NCBI RefSeq assembly: GCF_047948215.1
Contig: NC_134463.1
Location: 100,158,657 to 100,222,656, forward strand
Direction of reading: 5' to 3'
Source of the DNA: Lycorma delicatula
Lineage: Eukaryota; Arthropoda; Insecta; Hemiptera; Fulgoridae
DNA: 64,000 nucleotides
The position numbers were made by a program, and so were the translations under genes. The notes beneath the pieces were generated by a model. That model was not told the origin of the DNA. It saw only the letters and a list, made by a program, of their open reading frames with translations, and did no database searches. Positions 1 through 12,624 of this stretch are shown here, piece by piece. How positions within the stretch are numbered: position 1 is the first letter of the stretch; every line of letters starts with the position of its first letter.

Positions 1-2840
1 TTGTAAAGTAAAAATACACAACTGACAGCTTACATACGTGACTCGTATATGCAATAAGTACCATTTTTCCCTCATTATATCAGAAAACAGATTTGGGGCT
101 TTTCTCAGTGATGTAATCTAATTAGATACTTTTAATTCTTTTAAGTAGTATAATGTCGAAAATTTAGTTTAATTCTATCATAATTTAAAAAAAACAATAT
201 ATTTACATTTTAAAAATGTTACATTTACAGATGAGGGTCAGTAATTAAAAGTTAAGTTATTAAAAATAAGAACTTCATTTGGCGAAATAAGAACTGGTAA
301 TTAAAAATTTAATTTAAAGTAAATCAATGTATAAAATTAAACATATATTTTTAGTACGTAACAAGCCTATCGTGAAACTAAGTTTCCTTAAAATAATTCT
401 TTTCATGTAACGTTTTCTTTAAAAAATCCAGTTCAATCATTCACGCTCGTACAGGAATAAGAAAGTAAATCAACGATGAAAAATCAAAAGATTCGGTATT
501 AAAAAAAACCTTAACTATATTGTTCGTTATATCAGTGAAAATAACTTATCTTATTACTTTATTAATGTATAAGAAAAAGAGTTGTTGGTGTCTCACCGAA
601 ATAATAAGTAAACACAATGGACTATTAAAAGTAATTTTTATTTGTATAAATTTTGTTTATCTGTATAAATACTTTTTTCGCAAATTTCTCTTTTAAGAGT
701 TAGTAAAGTTAAAATATTTTTTCCAAAAAAAAACTACTGGTTTTTTAGAATTTTCTTGTCAAAATCTTTGCATCACCTATTTATTATAGCAATAATAAAA
801 AACACATTTCTTGATTTCCATTCATTGAACAACTGATGAAAAAATCGATTTGTATGTGTTTAATCTATCAATACGTTGTAATATGTTTTTTCTATAATAA
901 TTCTTTTTCTAATTAATATTTTTTAAACAGCAGAAGCCAATTTTTTCTTTTGTTTCTTTGGACAGTAGTGGAAAGAACCTAATATGTACGTGTTTTATTA
1001 AGTAAATCGGTAGAGTTTCTGTCTTAGTCAAGATATAAACAGTATCTCCTTTGTATCGTATGAAAAAGAGTACTTTGTAACTGTTCAACAGTGATTCAGC
1101 TAATCCTTTTTTACTTACTACAAATAGTTTTCAAGATCTCCATCGAATTAATGTAGGCTGAAATTTCCTGTAACAGAAAGAAAAAAAAAATAATAAAGTT
1201 TGTTAGTTTAAAAAGTTTAATATTTCTAAGTAGAGGCAATTCCTAATGGATTGGTAACCTATATATTTATGTTCGCCATACAGGAAAGGTTTTTTTGATG
1301 TAAAAACTTTTTTCTTTAAAATTACATAATATGTCGATGACATATATATCTATAATTCCGAAAAAAAAAATTTTTTCTAAAATGTTTTCCGTATTAGTTA
1401 AATGACTTTTTAATGACATATTTAATTGTTTATGTTACTAAATAATTACATGAAAAATTTCTTAAATTTATATTAATACAAAACAAAACAGGAATTAAAA
1501 GTAATAAGTTCTCAATTTATTTTCTACACAGTCGCCCCCAAAAAATCAAAAAAAAATTGAATGTTTATTCATTGAAATCCAACATTGAGAAAGGCCATTT
1601 TTAAATTTCTGTCGCAATCTTCGTTATACCAACGACGGGTTTTAATTAAATGAGATGCGAGAGATACCTCTCCTCAAAACGTTTTCTGTAATCATGATGA
1701 TGCTCAATTTTCAGTCATCCTATAATGTACAGAACTATAGTAATTTTACTGAATAATTTTTTAAAGCCAACAAAGCATATAAGATGAAAATTTATATTTT
1801 TATATTAAATAAAAGAGCGATTAACTTTCATGGAAATTGAAGTCGATTAAGAAGAAATATAAGTAATATGGAGCCATTGTTACAAAAGTCATTCGGTTTA
1901 AAAATAAATAAGAATTTAAAAAAGCAATGAAATATGAGAGAAAAAAATAGTAATGAGGAAAGCGATTTAAAATTGGAAAACATAATATACAAAATATGAA
2001 AAATTTAAATATTTAAGAAATAAAATTATACAGAATGAATGAAATAGAATACTAAAAGTAGTTTTGAAAGATATTAAATGAAAAAAAAAATAAGGAGAAA
2101 AAGAACAAAACGTGCACAAAATACGACTATCTTTGTATTAGTTTACTATCTTTGTATTAGTTTATGCGATCAGGAGTTAAAAACAAATTCTTCAAATTTC
2201 CAGAAATCTGTTTTATTTTGAAATACGAAACCAAGCAGAGGGAAAGTGTAAAAAAAACTAAAATAAAAAACAATAAGTCTAATTGAAGATGCAATATTAT
2301 AGTTTTAAAAAGAGTTAAAATACATTGTGCAATTTAATACTAATTGCACAAGAGAAATCTTGCTATAATCTTGGTATTTAAAAAAACTTTAGGCAATAGT
2401 AACTGTAAAAAAGTATAATAATAAAAAATATAAATAGGAATGCCTAACATCTTTGACTCTTGAAAAAGTCAAAGAGATGAATATTATCAGTTATATTCAA
2501 GATTTGAATCTTGGATTAAGCGAGTAAAATTGTCTTAAATTCGCCACATTATTTATTTTTAAAATTATTTCATTTCTTTTTTTAAATTGGCATCACTTTA
2601 GATGTTGTAACCTTATAACAGGGATCTGACGGGTGCACCAGCCACTACTGAAACCGACAAAACAGTTTAAAATAAATATCAGAGCTATTTGTGAAATTGA
2701 ATAGAAGTGGTTTTGAATTGATTATCTTCAACTCTGATTTGAATACACAATGCACCAAAAAGGATGACCCGATTTTAAAAACATATACCTGTGCAATTAC
2801 GTCAAATGAAATTTACCCTGTTTGAAATTTTGCGCATCCT
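1..2840. other. AT-rich non-coding DNA
   Basis: No ORF, tRNA-like boxes or clear repeat seen. The segment 1525-1700 is slightly less AT-rich but has no partner in the window. Confidence 0.6.
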
Positions 2841-2909
2841 AGAGTTTCAAATACCGGCCGCCAGATTGTAATACTAGCGCTCAAACGTACGGTAAATTCA
2901 GTTGTAAAC

Positions 2910-4160
2910 AACATGGCGCCTATACACAGAAGGCGTTTTGTGTTCTACAGGTTAGCAAAACAGAGTCCGTAATAACGTTTCAGGTTGCGTTTCAATAGTA
3001 TTTCCGGATTGTCCCACCATCGGCTGAGAACATTTGTCGCTAGTATAAACAATTTCGAGAATCAGGGTGTTTATACAAGGCTAAGAGTGCAGGATGACCA
3101 CGCACTTCAAAGGAAAATGTACAACGAATTCAAGAGACTTTCCAGCGAAGTCCGAAAAAGTCCATTTGTCGCGCTAGCCGGGAACTTGCGATCCCTCTTA
3201 TGAATGTTTGGCGTATTATAAGACGATGCTTTTGGATTTCCAGCCATACCGATTACAATTGTTGCAAGTTTTTCGTGTAAGCGACAAAAGAAAGTGTAAT
3301 GAGTTTTGTGATATTCTCTTAGTTATTATTGAAAACGATAGATTCTTACTTTAGTTAATTTAGAGCGATGAGGCAATTTTTTTTTAAGGGGTAAAGTTTC
3401 ACGTCACAATGTTCTCATATGGGGATGAGAATCCAGAGGAATCGCACAACATGAACTGCTTCAGGAAAAATGAATGGTTTTTGTGCAGTTTCATAAACAA
3501 AAATGTTCGGCTCTTTCTTTTTTGAAAAAATCACAGAAACAGGGATTCTTGAGATGCCGCAGGAATGGCATTTTCCACAACTAAATGCAGACTAAAGAAT
3601 TCATTTTTTAGCAAGATGGGACCCCGCCGCATACGTACATCCTGACCCCCAAACGAGTAGACACCACCCGCCTTGTGAAGATCCCGGTCGCCGCATCAAC
3701 CCCTCCGTTTCTAGTCATGACGTTTACCAGCGGTTTTCTTTTAGACCCTCCTAACTTGATAACGCATCACAGTTATGCGAGTTTGATTTCTGACAGGATT
3801 TCACCGATCCTACATCGGCTCAATCAAGTTCATTAGTTTCTAATGAAACATTGCCTCAGCGCAGGATTGGGCTTACGGGAGCCCAAGCCTTGGCACTATA
3901 CTCTTGGCCGCTAAGGTTCTCAGATATTACTCCTTGTTATTTTCTATCGTGGGGGAATTTGAAGCAAAGTGTATATGTTTCACCATTATCTGCTGATTAT
4001 GAATAAGCCGAAAACCACTATCCTGCTCGGTAACTTTTGTAAGAGAAGACTATGTGCGACGCGTTGCGGAAGAATTCGGTTATCATTTTAGTATAATCCG
4101 TGCAGTATATGGAGGGCAAACAGAATTTTTATAACTCGTTAAGCGAAGTTTTAAACATTT
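2910..4160 (+). pseudogene. Decayed Tc1/mariner-superfamily transposase with internal insertion
   Basis: A conceptual reading in shifting frames recovers a long collinear match to insect Tc1/mariner-superfamily (DDE) transposases. In order: an N-terminal helix-turn-helix (QKAFCVLQVSKTESVITFQ, 2928-2984), a second DNA-binding part (NVQRIQETFQRSPKKSICRASREL, 3110-3190), the central catalytic neighbourhood FIFxQDGTPPH (about 3600-3632), then LPQRRIG (about 3855), SWPLRFSDITPCYFLSWGNLKQSVYV (3900-3980) and a C-terminal piece near 4050-4130. Many stops and frameshifts make it non-functional. About 200 bp between PPH (3632) and NETLPQRRIG (3842) have no counterpart in the family and look like a later insertion of unidentified DNA. 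The upstream DNA from about 2840 is GC-richer and may be the element's leader. Terminal repeats were not identified. Confidence 0.75.
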
Positions 4161-4164
4161 GTGA

Positions 4165-5745
4165 ATAATATCTAATTGGCTTTGTAATTTACAAGGCCAA
4201 TTTGTACATATATGCCATATTTGTACATGTCACCACTCCAGGTCCATTGAAGCGTAGATGATCTTTAAACCCGTAAAATTTTAATAAACTCTTTTACTCC
4301 ATTTTCCCACAGAGGTTACATGTGTAAATAACATCACTATTCTCAGAAAAAGCAAATTCATAAATTCCTGTACAAATTTATATGCTTTACTAATGTCACA
4401 AATATAAGAACTGGGACAAATTTTATAAAAAAATTAAATTAAATTAAATATAAATTAAATTATATTATTTTTATTATATTAAATTAAATTTTACAAATTA
4501 ATATATCTATTTTTACCGAGAAACATGCGATGGAATGTTGTGGTAAGGCTGTTCCTACTAATAAATATTAAGTACTTAACATAATATATAATGTAGAATT
4601 ACTGCAATTAGTAATTTTTATTAAAAGTCAGGGTTTTATTTATTTATTCCACCATCTGGATAAGATCAATGTTCCGATATCAGATAACGTGCACAGTTTT
4701 TTATGATTTTCTTTTGTTTTTAAATTAATATAGATTATGTATATTTATTTATTATTATTATTTTTTTTTTGTTGTAAATATTGCATGGCATAATACACGG
4801 ATAATTTTTAAATCGATTATTTAAAAAAAACACGGAATATGTACTTAATTATTTAATGTTAGTATCAAATCGCATGTTTTGCTTGTTGAACTTTAACATT
4901 AATGTTCCCTACCGTGCTATCTCTTATGTAGCACATGAAAATACCCGATCGCACTACGTAAACCGTTTATCCAGATCTCCATTTGAAACTTTAAAAAAAA
5001 GTATGGATAACGATAAAATTTATTAAATTTAAAATAAATTGTTTAAAGAAATTTTTGTTTAATTCTTTTGAATTTTTAACTTTTGAAAGAGCTATGTAAC
5101 ATTTTATTATAGTTTCAGGAATTGAGAATATTATGAAACCAGATGAAAGCCGTATTATCGTTTTAAAAAATTAAAATTTTACAGCTATGTAGCCTATTGA
5201 ATAATTTTCTTTTTTACGTATTTATTTAACATAAAGTACAACAATATTTCTAGTAAAACGCTTAACGGTTAGAATATCGTGATTGCTGTATCAATCTGAA
5301 ATTACGGAGAAAGGAATATAAATTTATCATTTACTCCGTTCAAATTAGTGTTGTATCTCTTACCGAGGGGTAAGTGAAATAAGCTATACATATGTGAAGG
5401 TGGTTGGCAAAATAGTGTTTAGTTATATTTTGTATAATTTTTTTCTTTTACAACCTTTTTATAAAATTTTATACTGAAATATTCCTCGTTCTTGAATAAA
5501 AAGAGTATTTTTTAAAATTAATTTTATACAAAAATCTGGTCTAAGTTAACTGCGGTTAAATAGTATTGAGAAAAATAACACTTAATTACTATTAATATTT
5601 TAAGAAATAATAGTTGAGAACGGTAATATAAGAAACGACGGTGTCTTTTTTTCTAGAAAAACAGTTATTAAATTATAAAGAGAAAAGATTTAACGTTAAG
5701 AAAAACATTTAGAAAGAGTAAATTCTGAAGGGTTACGTTAAAAGC
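4165..5745. other. AT-rich non-coding DNA
   Basis: No gene seen. ATCTGGATAA near 4656 and its complement near 4970 bracket about 320 bp and might be ends of a small inverted-repeat element, but the match is only about 10 bp. Confidence 0.5.
4435..4505. repeat. (AAATT)n-like imperfect tandem repeat
   Basis: AAATTAAATTAAATT-type units recur over about 70 nt with interruptions. Confidence 0.7.
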
Positions 5746-5749
5746 AAGT

Positions 5750-6020
5750 AACCAGGCAGACTCGTCGTTGGTCCGGGTTTGCAATACACACTGCAATATG
5801 GGTACGGTACGCCCTAGCCCGTCTTTTCATTTGAACACACAGTGATGGATATTGACTAATGACTTAGTTCGACTCAATTCACAAGTACGGGAGCTGTCAA
5901 ATGCAAAGATGGATGTCCTGTTCTACCGACTACCATTTTGAATTTTTTCCCTCTGGTGCAACAGCAAACGCGTCATGAGAGTGAAGAGTACCTACACCAT
6001 AGCGAATAGGAGGGAGTAGG
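5750..6020. other. GC-richer block
   Basis: About 270 bp of near-balanced composition, with CGTC/CGTACG-type words, stand out from AT-rich flanks. No ORF of note, no tRNA boxes and no repeat partner were seen. Confidence 0.3.
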
Positions 6021-6055
6021 GAGTATTTGTGAATATACATGTATATACATTGCTA

Positions 6056-6078
6056 CATATATATATATATATATATAT
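6056..6078. repeat. (TA)n microsatellite
   Basis: A short pure AT run. Overlapping plus-strand ORFs (6029-6329) read through it and are not credible genes. Confidence 0.9.
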
Positions 6079-7270
6079 AAATGCTGTATATATACTGTAT
6101 ACCCTATTCTATTTCATACTTAGTACTATTTCCCTTCGCCCTTATTCCCTTTTATTCCTCATACAAGATTTTACTAACACGTGCTCGCTCGCTCGCTCTT
6201 TCACTTTCTCTCTTGCACTTTTCCCATTACTTCGTTCAACGATCTTTTTTACTAATTCTCTTTCAATTGTATTGCCCACAATTCAATTACTGTGATAATA
6301 ACAATAAAACGAAAGCACTTCGGTGCTAACCTATCTAAATCAATTAAAAATAATGAAACCCTTCAAAGAATGAATCATTACCAAATGAAACAACCTCTTT
6401 TTCTATTTCTACTCAAAGATCTGTCATTTTTGTACTATCAATTTGATTTATGATCTTTTTTTTTTATTTGTATTAGATCATCTTTCGTTATTATAAATCT
6501 TTAATTTCTTCTTTTTTATAAATTGTTTTCCTGATTATGAATACATAAGTAAAACAGTAATTGTACTAATGTATAGTACTTTTTCTTTGATGATAATTTA
6601 CAGTAGTTTGAATCCAATTAAAGGTTGGCCTAAAATTATTTATACGGGAATTTGAAGACCCGTGTAGCCTTTTTTTTTTTATTTCGTCCGTGGAGTTCAT
6701 TTAATAATGAAATTGAAGTTTATCTCTATAAGAAAATATATAAGTATATATTACACTTAAGCTTATATAAGTTAATATATATATGTATATACTTAGTATA
6801 TCTATTCGGTACATTAAACGGTAAATTTACCAACGGATTGAATAACAAGAATTTTACCATTTCCAAGAATAACAAGCATTCAACAAAAAAAAAAAAAAAT
6901 TAGGAGTGAAATGGTAAAAGGAAACCGGTTTCTTTACTGAGCTGAATATGATGTACGATTCACCAAGATTTTTCGGTGCCAAGTTCACCGAAAAAAAAAA
7001 AATATATATATATATAATAATAAAAGGTAATATTTGAATTCAATATGGAAGGGCACCTTCACTATATACATCACACGAATTGGAATATTTAATAAATAAT
7101 AATGCTCTCAGAGAAAGCAACTGTTGTAGTCGCTAATGTAACTCAGATATTTTACAGTCACAAGAAAAGTTGCAATAGATTGTGTTTAGCGACAAATTAA
7201 TACCCCCTTTAATGTAAAAGAAATAAATACTCAATATCTCCACTCAAGAGTGGTAAGAAGTTCTTTCTGC

Positions 7271-7338
7271 GTAAGAAGCGTTTAGCTTCTTACACAAAAA
7301 GATACACAGAAAATAGGCAGTAATTACTGCCTATTTTC
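7271..7338. repeat. Perfect 30-bp palindrome next to a 9-bp-stem hairpin
   Basis: 7309-7338 is a perfect palindrome centred on GCAGTAATTACTGC. Just upstream, GTAAGAAGC (7271-7279) and GCTTCTTAC (7285-7293) form a hairpin with loop GTTTA. Confidence 0.85.
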
Positions 7339-7574
7339 ATTGAAAGTAATCTCAAAACTATAAATTAAATTAGTTAACTGGCCGGTTAATCCTATTTTTT
7401 CCGTATATCTAGGAATTAATAATATACATGTATTATAGCTATCGTGGAGAGAAATACATTATGTAACCGAATAATTAATGTTAATACTAAGATTTCTACT
7501 CTTTATTGACCTCTCTACTCATTGTAAAAATAAAAATGAAGGTAAGCAATTTATATGTTTATATTTATATGAAA

Positions 7575-7645
7575 AAATCTGATGTGGACATCACATGACT
7601 TCCGTGTACACCTATTAAATTATATATACACATTCTTTGCTGCAC
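7575..7645. repeat. Repeat family A left-end fragment
   Basis: ATCTGATGTGGACATCACATG, then CCTATTAAATTA and ATATACACATT, match the left end of the copy at 31405. Only this end is present. Confidence 0.6.
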
Positions 7646-8039
7646 TCATTTGAACGTGAGATACGATCCTACAATTGTTTAATTAAGTGGAGAGTTACAC
7701 AATTACTGAAATATTAGTTTTTATTAATATCTAATATTTATACAATTATTAATTCAACAATTTTAAATGAAATTTTACGATAGAGTAAAAGTCCCTTTAT
7801 TAATCATATTACTAGATCAGTATTATTCGTATCTTCGTGAGTTGCTGATTAACAAATGTTTCAGATTTCTGATGTCTCGTATAAATAAAAGTTAATAATA
7901 ATTTGACTATTCCGTTTAGTGAACTCCTGTATACTGGTTACAAATGTCAATGTCGACCTTACGGTGTAAAATATTCAATTTTTGTTATTGATTGTTTGGT
8001 GAATAATCAAAAATGAAAAAGAAACAATCATACAAGAAA

Positions 8040-8400
8040 AACAAAGATAACGTGAAGAAATATATCTCAAAAAAAAACAACATGAAGACGAATATGAAGA
8101 GGAAGAAAATGTTAAGAACAAGGGAAGAATAAAAAAATTAAGAGAAGATGATAAATATAAAGAAGAAAATGTTGAAACCAAAGAAAGAACAAAAAGGAAA
8201 ATGTTGCGAACAATAAAAAAACAGGAACAAAATATTGCAAAGATAGAATAAAAACATTAAGAGAAGATGATAAATATAAAGAGGAAGAAAACGTTAAGAC
8301 CTACGAAAGAATAAAACGATTAAGATTAGATGATTAATATAGAGGGAGAATTTGAAAACTAGAGAACGTGTACGCAAATTAAGATCACAAGAATTGTAAC
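8040..8400 (+). pseudogene. Relic of a protein with ~20-residue charged tandem repeats
   Basis: The DNA has a ~60-nt period: GAAAATGTT occurs at 8105 and 8165, and GATAAATATAAA at 8150 and 8269. Translated in shifting plus-strand frames it gives repeats like ENVKNKGRIKKLREDDKYKE and EENVKTYERIKRLRLDD. These are highly charged and helix-prone. One-base indels and stops interrupt it, and no complete ORF remains. Such repeats recall the N-terminal basic repeats of some transposon-encoded proteins, but I cannot name a family. The minus-strand 68-codon ORF here is a shadow. Confidence 0.5.
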
Positions 8401-8548
8401 AAACCAAAGAGCGATTAAATGATTGGCAAAAAAAAAAAAACCAAATGATCAACTCCGAATTAGGTAGAATATTGTCCGAAATTATCAGAGGAGTAATTAA
8501 CTAAAAGATAAGAATTTTTTGCAATTTATTAAAGATCGGGCGTGTATA

Positions 8549-8582
8549 ACAAGAACATATACCTTAGTGTATATGTTCTTGT
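8549..8582. repeat. Hairpin with 14-bp perfect stem
   Basis: ACAAGAACATATAC (8549-8562) and its exact complement (8569-8582) flank a 6-nt loop. Confidence 0.85.
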
Positions 8583-8769
8583 GACGATATATTTTTCAGT
8601 CACTCTATAGTAAACTTTAATGTAGATAAAATTAAACAGAAATTCCAGAATAATTAAATAAAATTAAACAGAAATTAAACTAGAAAATCCAAAAATAATA
8701 CGATTGTAAATTATAATTTTCAATTAATATTAATCAGATGTTTCACCAACTCTATTACATATACACATA

Positions 8770-9430
8770 TGTAATAATTCCTATTAAACTACATATACTC
8801 GTTTTTAGAAGTTCATAAAATTCTATTTCATTAGTAACTTATGATATTTTTCATTTATTATTATTATTGAATAATTATTATTAATTGCAAAAATTATTTA
8901 CAATCACGGGTTAATAATTATTAATAAAACAATATATATAAGTTAAAAAACAAAGTTAAAAAAAGCAGATGAAGTCTGATTCGAACCGATGTACCTTCCC
9001 TTGTAAGATCCAAATATTTCATTAATTAAAATTTCATTTGGCTTTAACTCTGTAACCAATGAAAATAAGTACCATTTATGATATATCGTTGAAAAGCCCT
9101 CAATGAGGGCTTATTCCTGCAGTTAAGAAAAAGTCCAGAATCCAAATTTTTTGGGATTTTGGGATTTTTTAGACACTTTTAGTTCAGTTGATTGCAATCA
9201 AAATTGGAGGTGCACAACTAGATGTTACAACAGTCCTAAATCCAAAATTTCAACATCCTACGGCTAATTGTTTATCAGTTATGCGAGGTTCGTACGTACA
9301 GATGTCTTGCCGAAACTAGTCAAAATGGATTCAGGGATGGTCAAAATGGATATTTACGTTGAAATCTGAAAACCGAAATTTTTCGCGATCACAAAACTTC
9401 CTTTACTGCATACAAGTAAGTAAAAGAAGA
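8770..9430. repeat. Dispersed repeat family A, copy 1
   Basis: It is collinear with 31405-32105. Shared blocks are GAAGTCTGATTCGAACCG, GTTAAGAAAAAGTCC, TTTCAACATCCTACGGCTAAT and CCGAAACTAGTCAAAATGGA. GGTTCGAATCAGAC on the minus strand resembles a pol III B box, hinting at a tRNA-related end. The 61-codon ORF at 9359-9544 is incidental. Confidence 0.8.
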
Positions 9431-9584
9431 CTGATTTTCTTTGTTATTATCCACTTCTATATAATCAGAGAATATAACCATCGTAACAAATTCAATAAGC
9501 TAAGAAAAATAAATCTATCTGGTTCCCAAAACGTTGTTGCATAATTCGTTTTAATTTGGGTTTTCAGATTTACAGTTTGGCTTA

Positions 9585-9665
9585 ATTATACGGACGGCGA
9601 AGAATAGGATGAATTTTTCGCCAGTTGGGAATCGCTAACGAAGCGTTTCCGAACCTATGTTACTC
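9585..9665. repeat. Dispersed repeat, inverted partner at 56 kb
   Basis: The reverse complement of this segment matches 55980-56035. Shared blocks include GGAAACGCTTCGTTA and CTGGC(G/A)AAA. No family was recognised. Confidence 0.6.
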
Positions 9666-10445
9666 TGTGTATAGAATTGATGCGTGGTGTTTTCATTCTT
9701 GAACTCAGGGTCTATAAAATTAAAGATATACAAAAATCGAATACTCAGAATTTTAACCCGTTAAAATATTTTCTCTTTTATAGTGTAGTAAGCTGTAAAA
9801 ATAAAACGTAAGGGCTGTAATAATAGACTAAAATTAAAATAAAATTAAATTGTAACGTTTGGGAATTGTCGTAAACCAATAAATAAAAAGTTGCAAAATT
9901 ACGTTCATATTTTTACTTTCCTCTCTAGATAGCGCTATATCAGAGATACAGCTCTAGAAGTTAAAGTATTGTAATAGATCCTATTTGGGCATATGTGATT
10001 TTCACCGGATCTTGACCTTTTGACACCTAAGGAACTCATAAAACCGGAAGGAAATTTCCCGGATGTTAATGTTCGTATGTACTCGGTGATGGCGTCTTAC
10101 CAGAACTACTGTTACGATGCTATCAATATCTCCAGAGTTACTGAACCGATTTCGACCAAACTTGGTCAGATTACTATTATATATGAGGCATTGATGCCGC
10201 TACCTTTTCAACTTAAAAGGTGCAGGGGATGAATCTGTAGGTTAAGGTCACCCTCAGAATCTCAAGATTTCACCTAATTAAGGTCATATTTTTTTAGACA
10301 CATTTGGTAACGATAAAAAAATAACAATATTTGCAAAAAAAAAACTATTTTGCAAAATTGCATCTTCACCCCAAAAAATGTTGTAGTCGTTCGCTATGTT
10401 GTGACGTCAAGGTGAGCGGTAGAATTAAATAAGTCAATAATACCT

Positions 10446-10746
10446 TTCTTTCTTTTTCCTGTTTAGCCTCCGGTAACTACCGTTTAGATAATACTTCAGA
10501 GGATGAATGAGGATGATATGTATGAGTGTGAATGAAGTGTAGTCTTGTACATTCTCAGTTCGACCATACCTGAGATGTGTGGTTAATTGAAACCCAACCA
10601 CCAAAGAACACCGGTATCCACGATCTAGTATTCAAATCCGTGTAAAAATAGCTGGCTTTACTAGGACTTGAACGCTGGAACTCTCGACTTCCAAATCAGC
10701 TGATTTGGGAAGACGCGTTCACCACTAGACCAACCCGGTTACTTAG
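10446..10746 (-). mobile_element. tRNA-derived SINE, copy 1
   Basis: Read on the minus strand, the copy begins AACCGGGTTGGTCTAGTGG, with an A box (TGGTCTAGTGG) and a B box (GCGTTCAAGTCCT) spaced as in tRNA genes, giving an internal pol III promoter. A ~200-bp non-tRNA body follows, ending in GAAAAAGAAAGAAAG. Flanks at 10433-10445 and 10747-10759 are a 13-nt target-site duplication with one mismatch (GTCAATAATACCT / GTGAATAATACCT). It is inserted in repeat family B. Confidence 0.88.
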
Positions 10747-10789
10747 GTGAATAATACCTAAAGTGTAAACATGTAACTCGGTCTCTCAG

Positions 10790-10875
10790 CGTCTCAAACT
10801 CGATCGTTTGGTCGATTCAGAACCTGATGCGTTAAGCCTCGCGGCTACACCAGCTGCCGATCGTACAAGCGAAAT
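10790..10875 (-). repeat. tRNA-like segment within repeat family B copy 1
   Basis: On the minus strand GCTGGTGTAGCCGCGAGGC precedes a B-box-like GATCGAGTTTGAGAC. It is absent from the second family B copy, so it is probably a separate insertion. No paired acceptor stem was found. Confidence 0.35.
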
Positions 10876-12624
10876 TTGTTCTATGTAATTTATGAAAATA
10901 AATTATTTTAGCTAGTGCTGACCGCTAGTACCCACACACGCGTGAATTAAAAAACGAAAAATATAATATTTAAATAAAATGATAAGTATTTTTAATTAAG
11001 TTTTATGTGTACGTGTGTGTAAGCCGCGTATCAGAAACAACCCTCAGTTGTAGAGCTTTCCCGGAATGCGGCTTAAGCCACGTGACAGGAAAATTCTACA
11101 ACTTTGTTGTCAGCTTTTTTTAACCTTATTTTTATAAAATATAAGAAATATCCTAATCAATTTTAATGAAAATTAAATCTGAAGGCAAATATCTTAGACT
11201 GAATTAGATAAAGCCCTGAATTAGCCCCGGTATTAGAGTAGCAGATAAATTTGACCGAAGCTATGTATTCTAATGCGTAGACTTGACAGATATGTGTAAT
11301 GTGATTGCCTTATCGCATTCTTATAAAATTGTCACATTAATTCTGTTATTTTTGGTGTTAATTAATATATTATTTTCATTTTTTGGCCGTGAATTTTTTA
11401 ATTTTTTTTTTCTACGATATCATACGAATCCAGAGTCCTTAGTATTGTTCCTTGGGTTAAAATAGAACTAAGTTGTGTTAAGGGCATTGAGGAAGATATA
11501 ATGTTTTATAGAGGGATTGTAGTAATGGTGTAATGAATAATTTTTTTATCTCTATATACCCATGAAATTTTTTTATCTAAAAGTTGTCTATCTTCTAGCA
11601 TGAATGTAAATTATTATTATTCTGTTAAAAAAAACTGAAAATTTTGATAATTGATATATATATATTTTTTTAACCATTTGTGGCAAAATGCATCAATCGA
11701 GCTTTGATTCCTTTTACACAATTAGGATCTTCTTAAATAATTGGAATAATTCTCCTACAAATAATATTTTATGTAACTGTATCATAAGTTTAAAACACAT
11801 GATCCTTAGATTTTTACAAAACTTGTTATAACTTAATCTTTTAAGTAATTTTAAACTTAAAAAAATAAAAAGCGAATGAAAACAGTTAACAAAAGAATTG
11901 AATAATTTTTTTTTAATTTAAAGAAATATTTTAGAAATTGTGAAACTTATTTCTCTTTAGTTGTACTTGGTTTCCGTTTAAATATTGCTCGTTAAATCTA
12001 CATTTGTTATAATTATATGGTTATTTACCTTTAGGCAGGTCCCTTGCACAGTTTCCGTTTCCATTGTCCTCCATTCCCAACTAAACATTTAGGTTCTGAT
12101 AGTTATTGTTTTCTTTTAGACAGCCTTTTTACCCTTTTTCATCATCTCTTTTTAGTATTTTTACCGGTTCTTCTAGTTTTATCTTAATCAATCCTTCTTC
12201 TCTCATGATATGAACCGACCAGTTCTTATTCTGAATCTTGGTGATTATGCGTTTATTCTATTTCGTTACTTCATATTTTATATTATTCTCGTCATTTTTT
12301 TAAGTTTTCTCCATCCCATAGTTAAAGTATTTGCAGTCTTCTTTTTCTCTTTTTCTTTATGTCTATTTTTCACATCCGCAGAGAAGGTCTAAATATTAGA
12401 ACTCAGAAATTTATGACTGAATAAAAACACTTTTGTAATGTACTAAATCTATTTTGAAAGAGAAAGTTACTTCTTAAACGATAAAATATTTTTTAGAATA
12501 TGAATTCATAAAATGTTATTTTAGTGACATGCAGAGGCCTTTAGTATTGGTTTATAGAAAGTTAGGAAGTAGAAGGAGTTTGTTGGAATGTTCACGGGCA
12601 GCAACGACCTAATCTCATTTTACC

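Larger units (their letters stand above)
9920..11125. repeat. Dispersed repeat family B, copy 1 (interrupted)
   Basis: It is collinear with 12625-13690. Shared blocks include TTTGGGCATATG, GATTTTCACCGG, TTTTGACACCTAAG, ACCAAACTTGGTCAGATTAC, CACCCTCAG, CCCAAAAAATG, TTGTGACGTCA and GTGTAAGCCG. It is interrupted by the SINE at 10446-10746 and by about 180 bp with a tRNA-like segment. The 70-codon ORF at 10020-10232 lies inside the repeat and is not conserved in copy 2. Confidence 0.8.

Noticed and set aside
4655..4985. Small inverted-repeat transposon
   Set aside because: Only about 10 bp of matching ends (ATCTGGATAA) and no clear target duplication.
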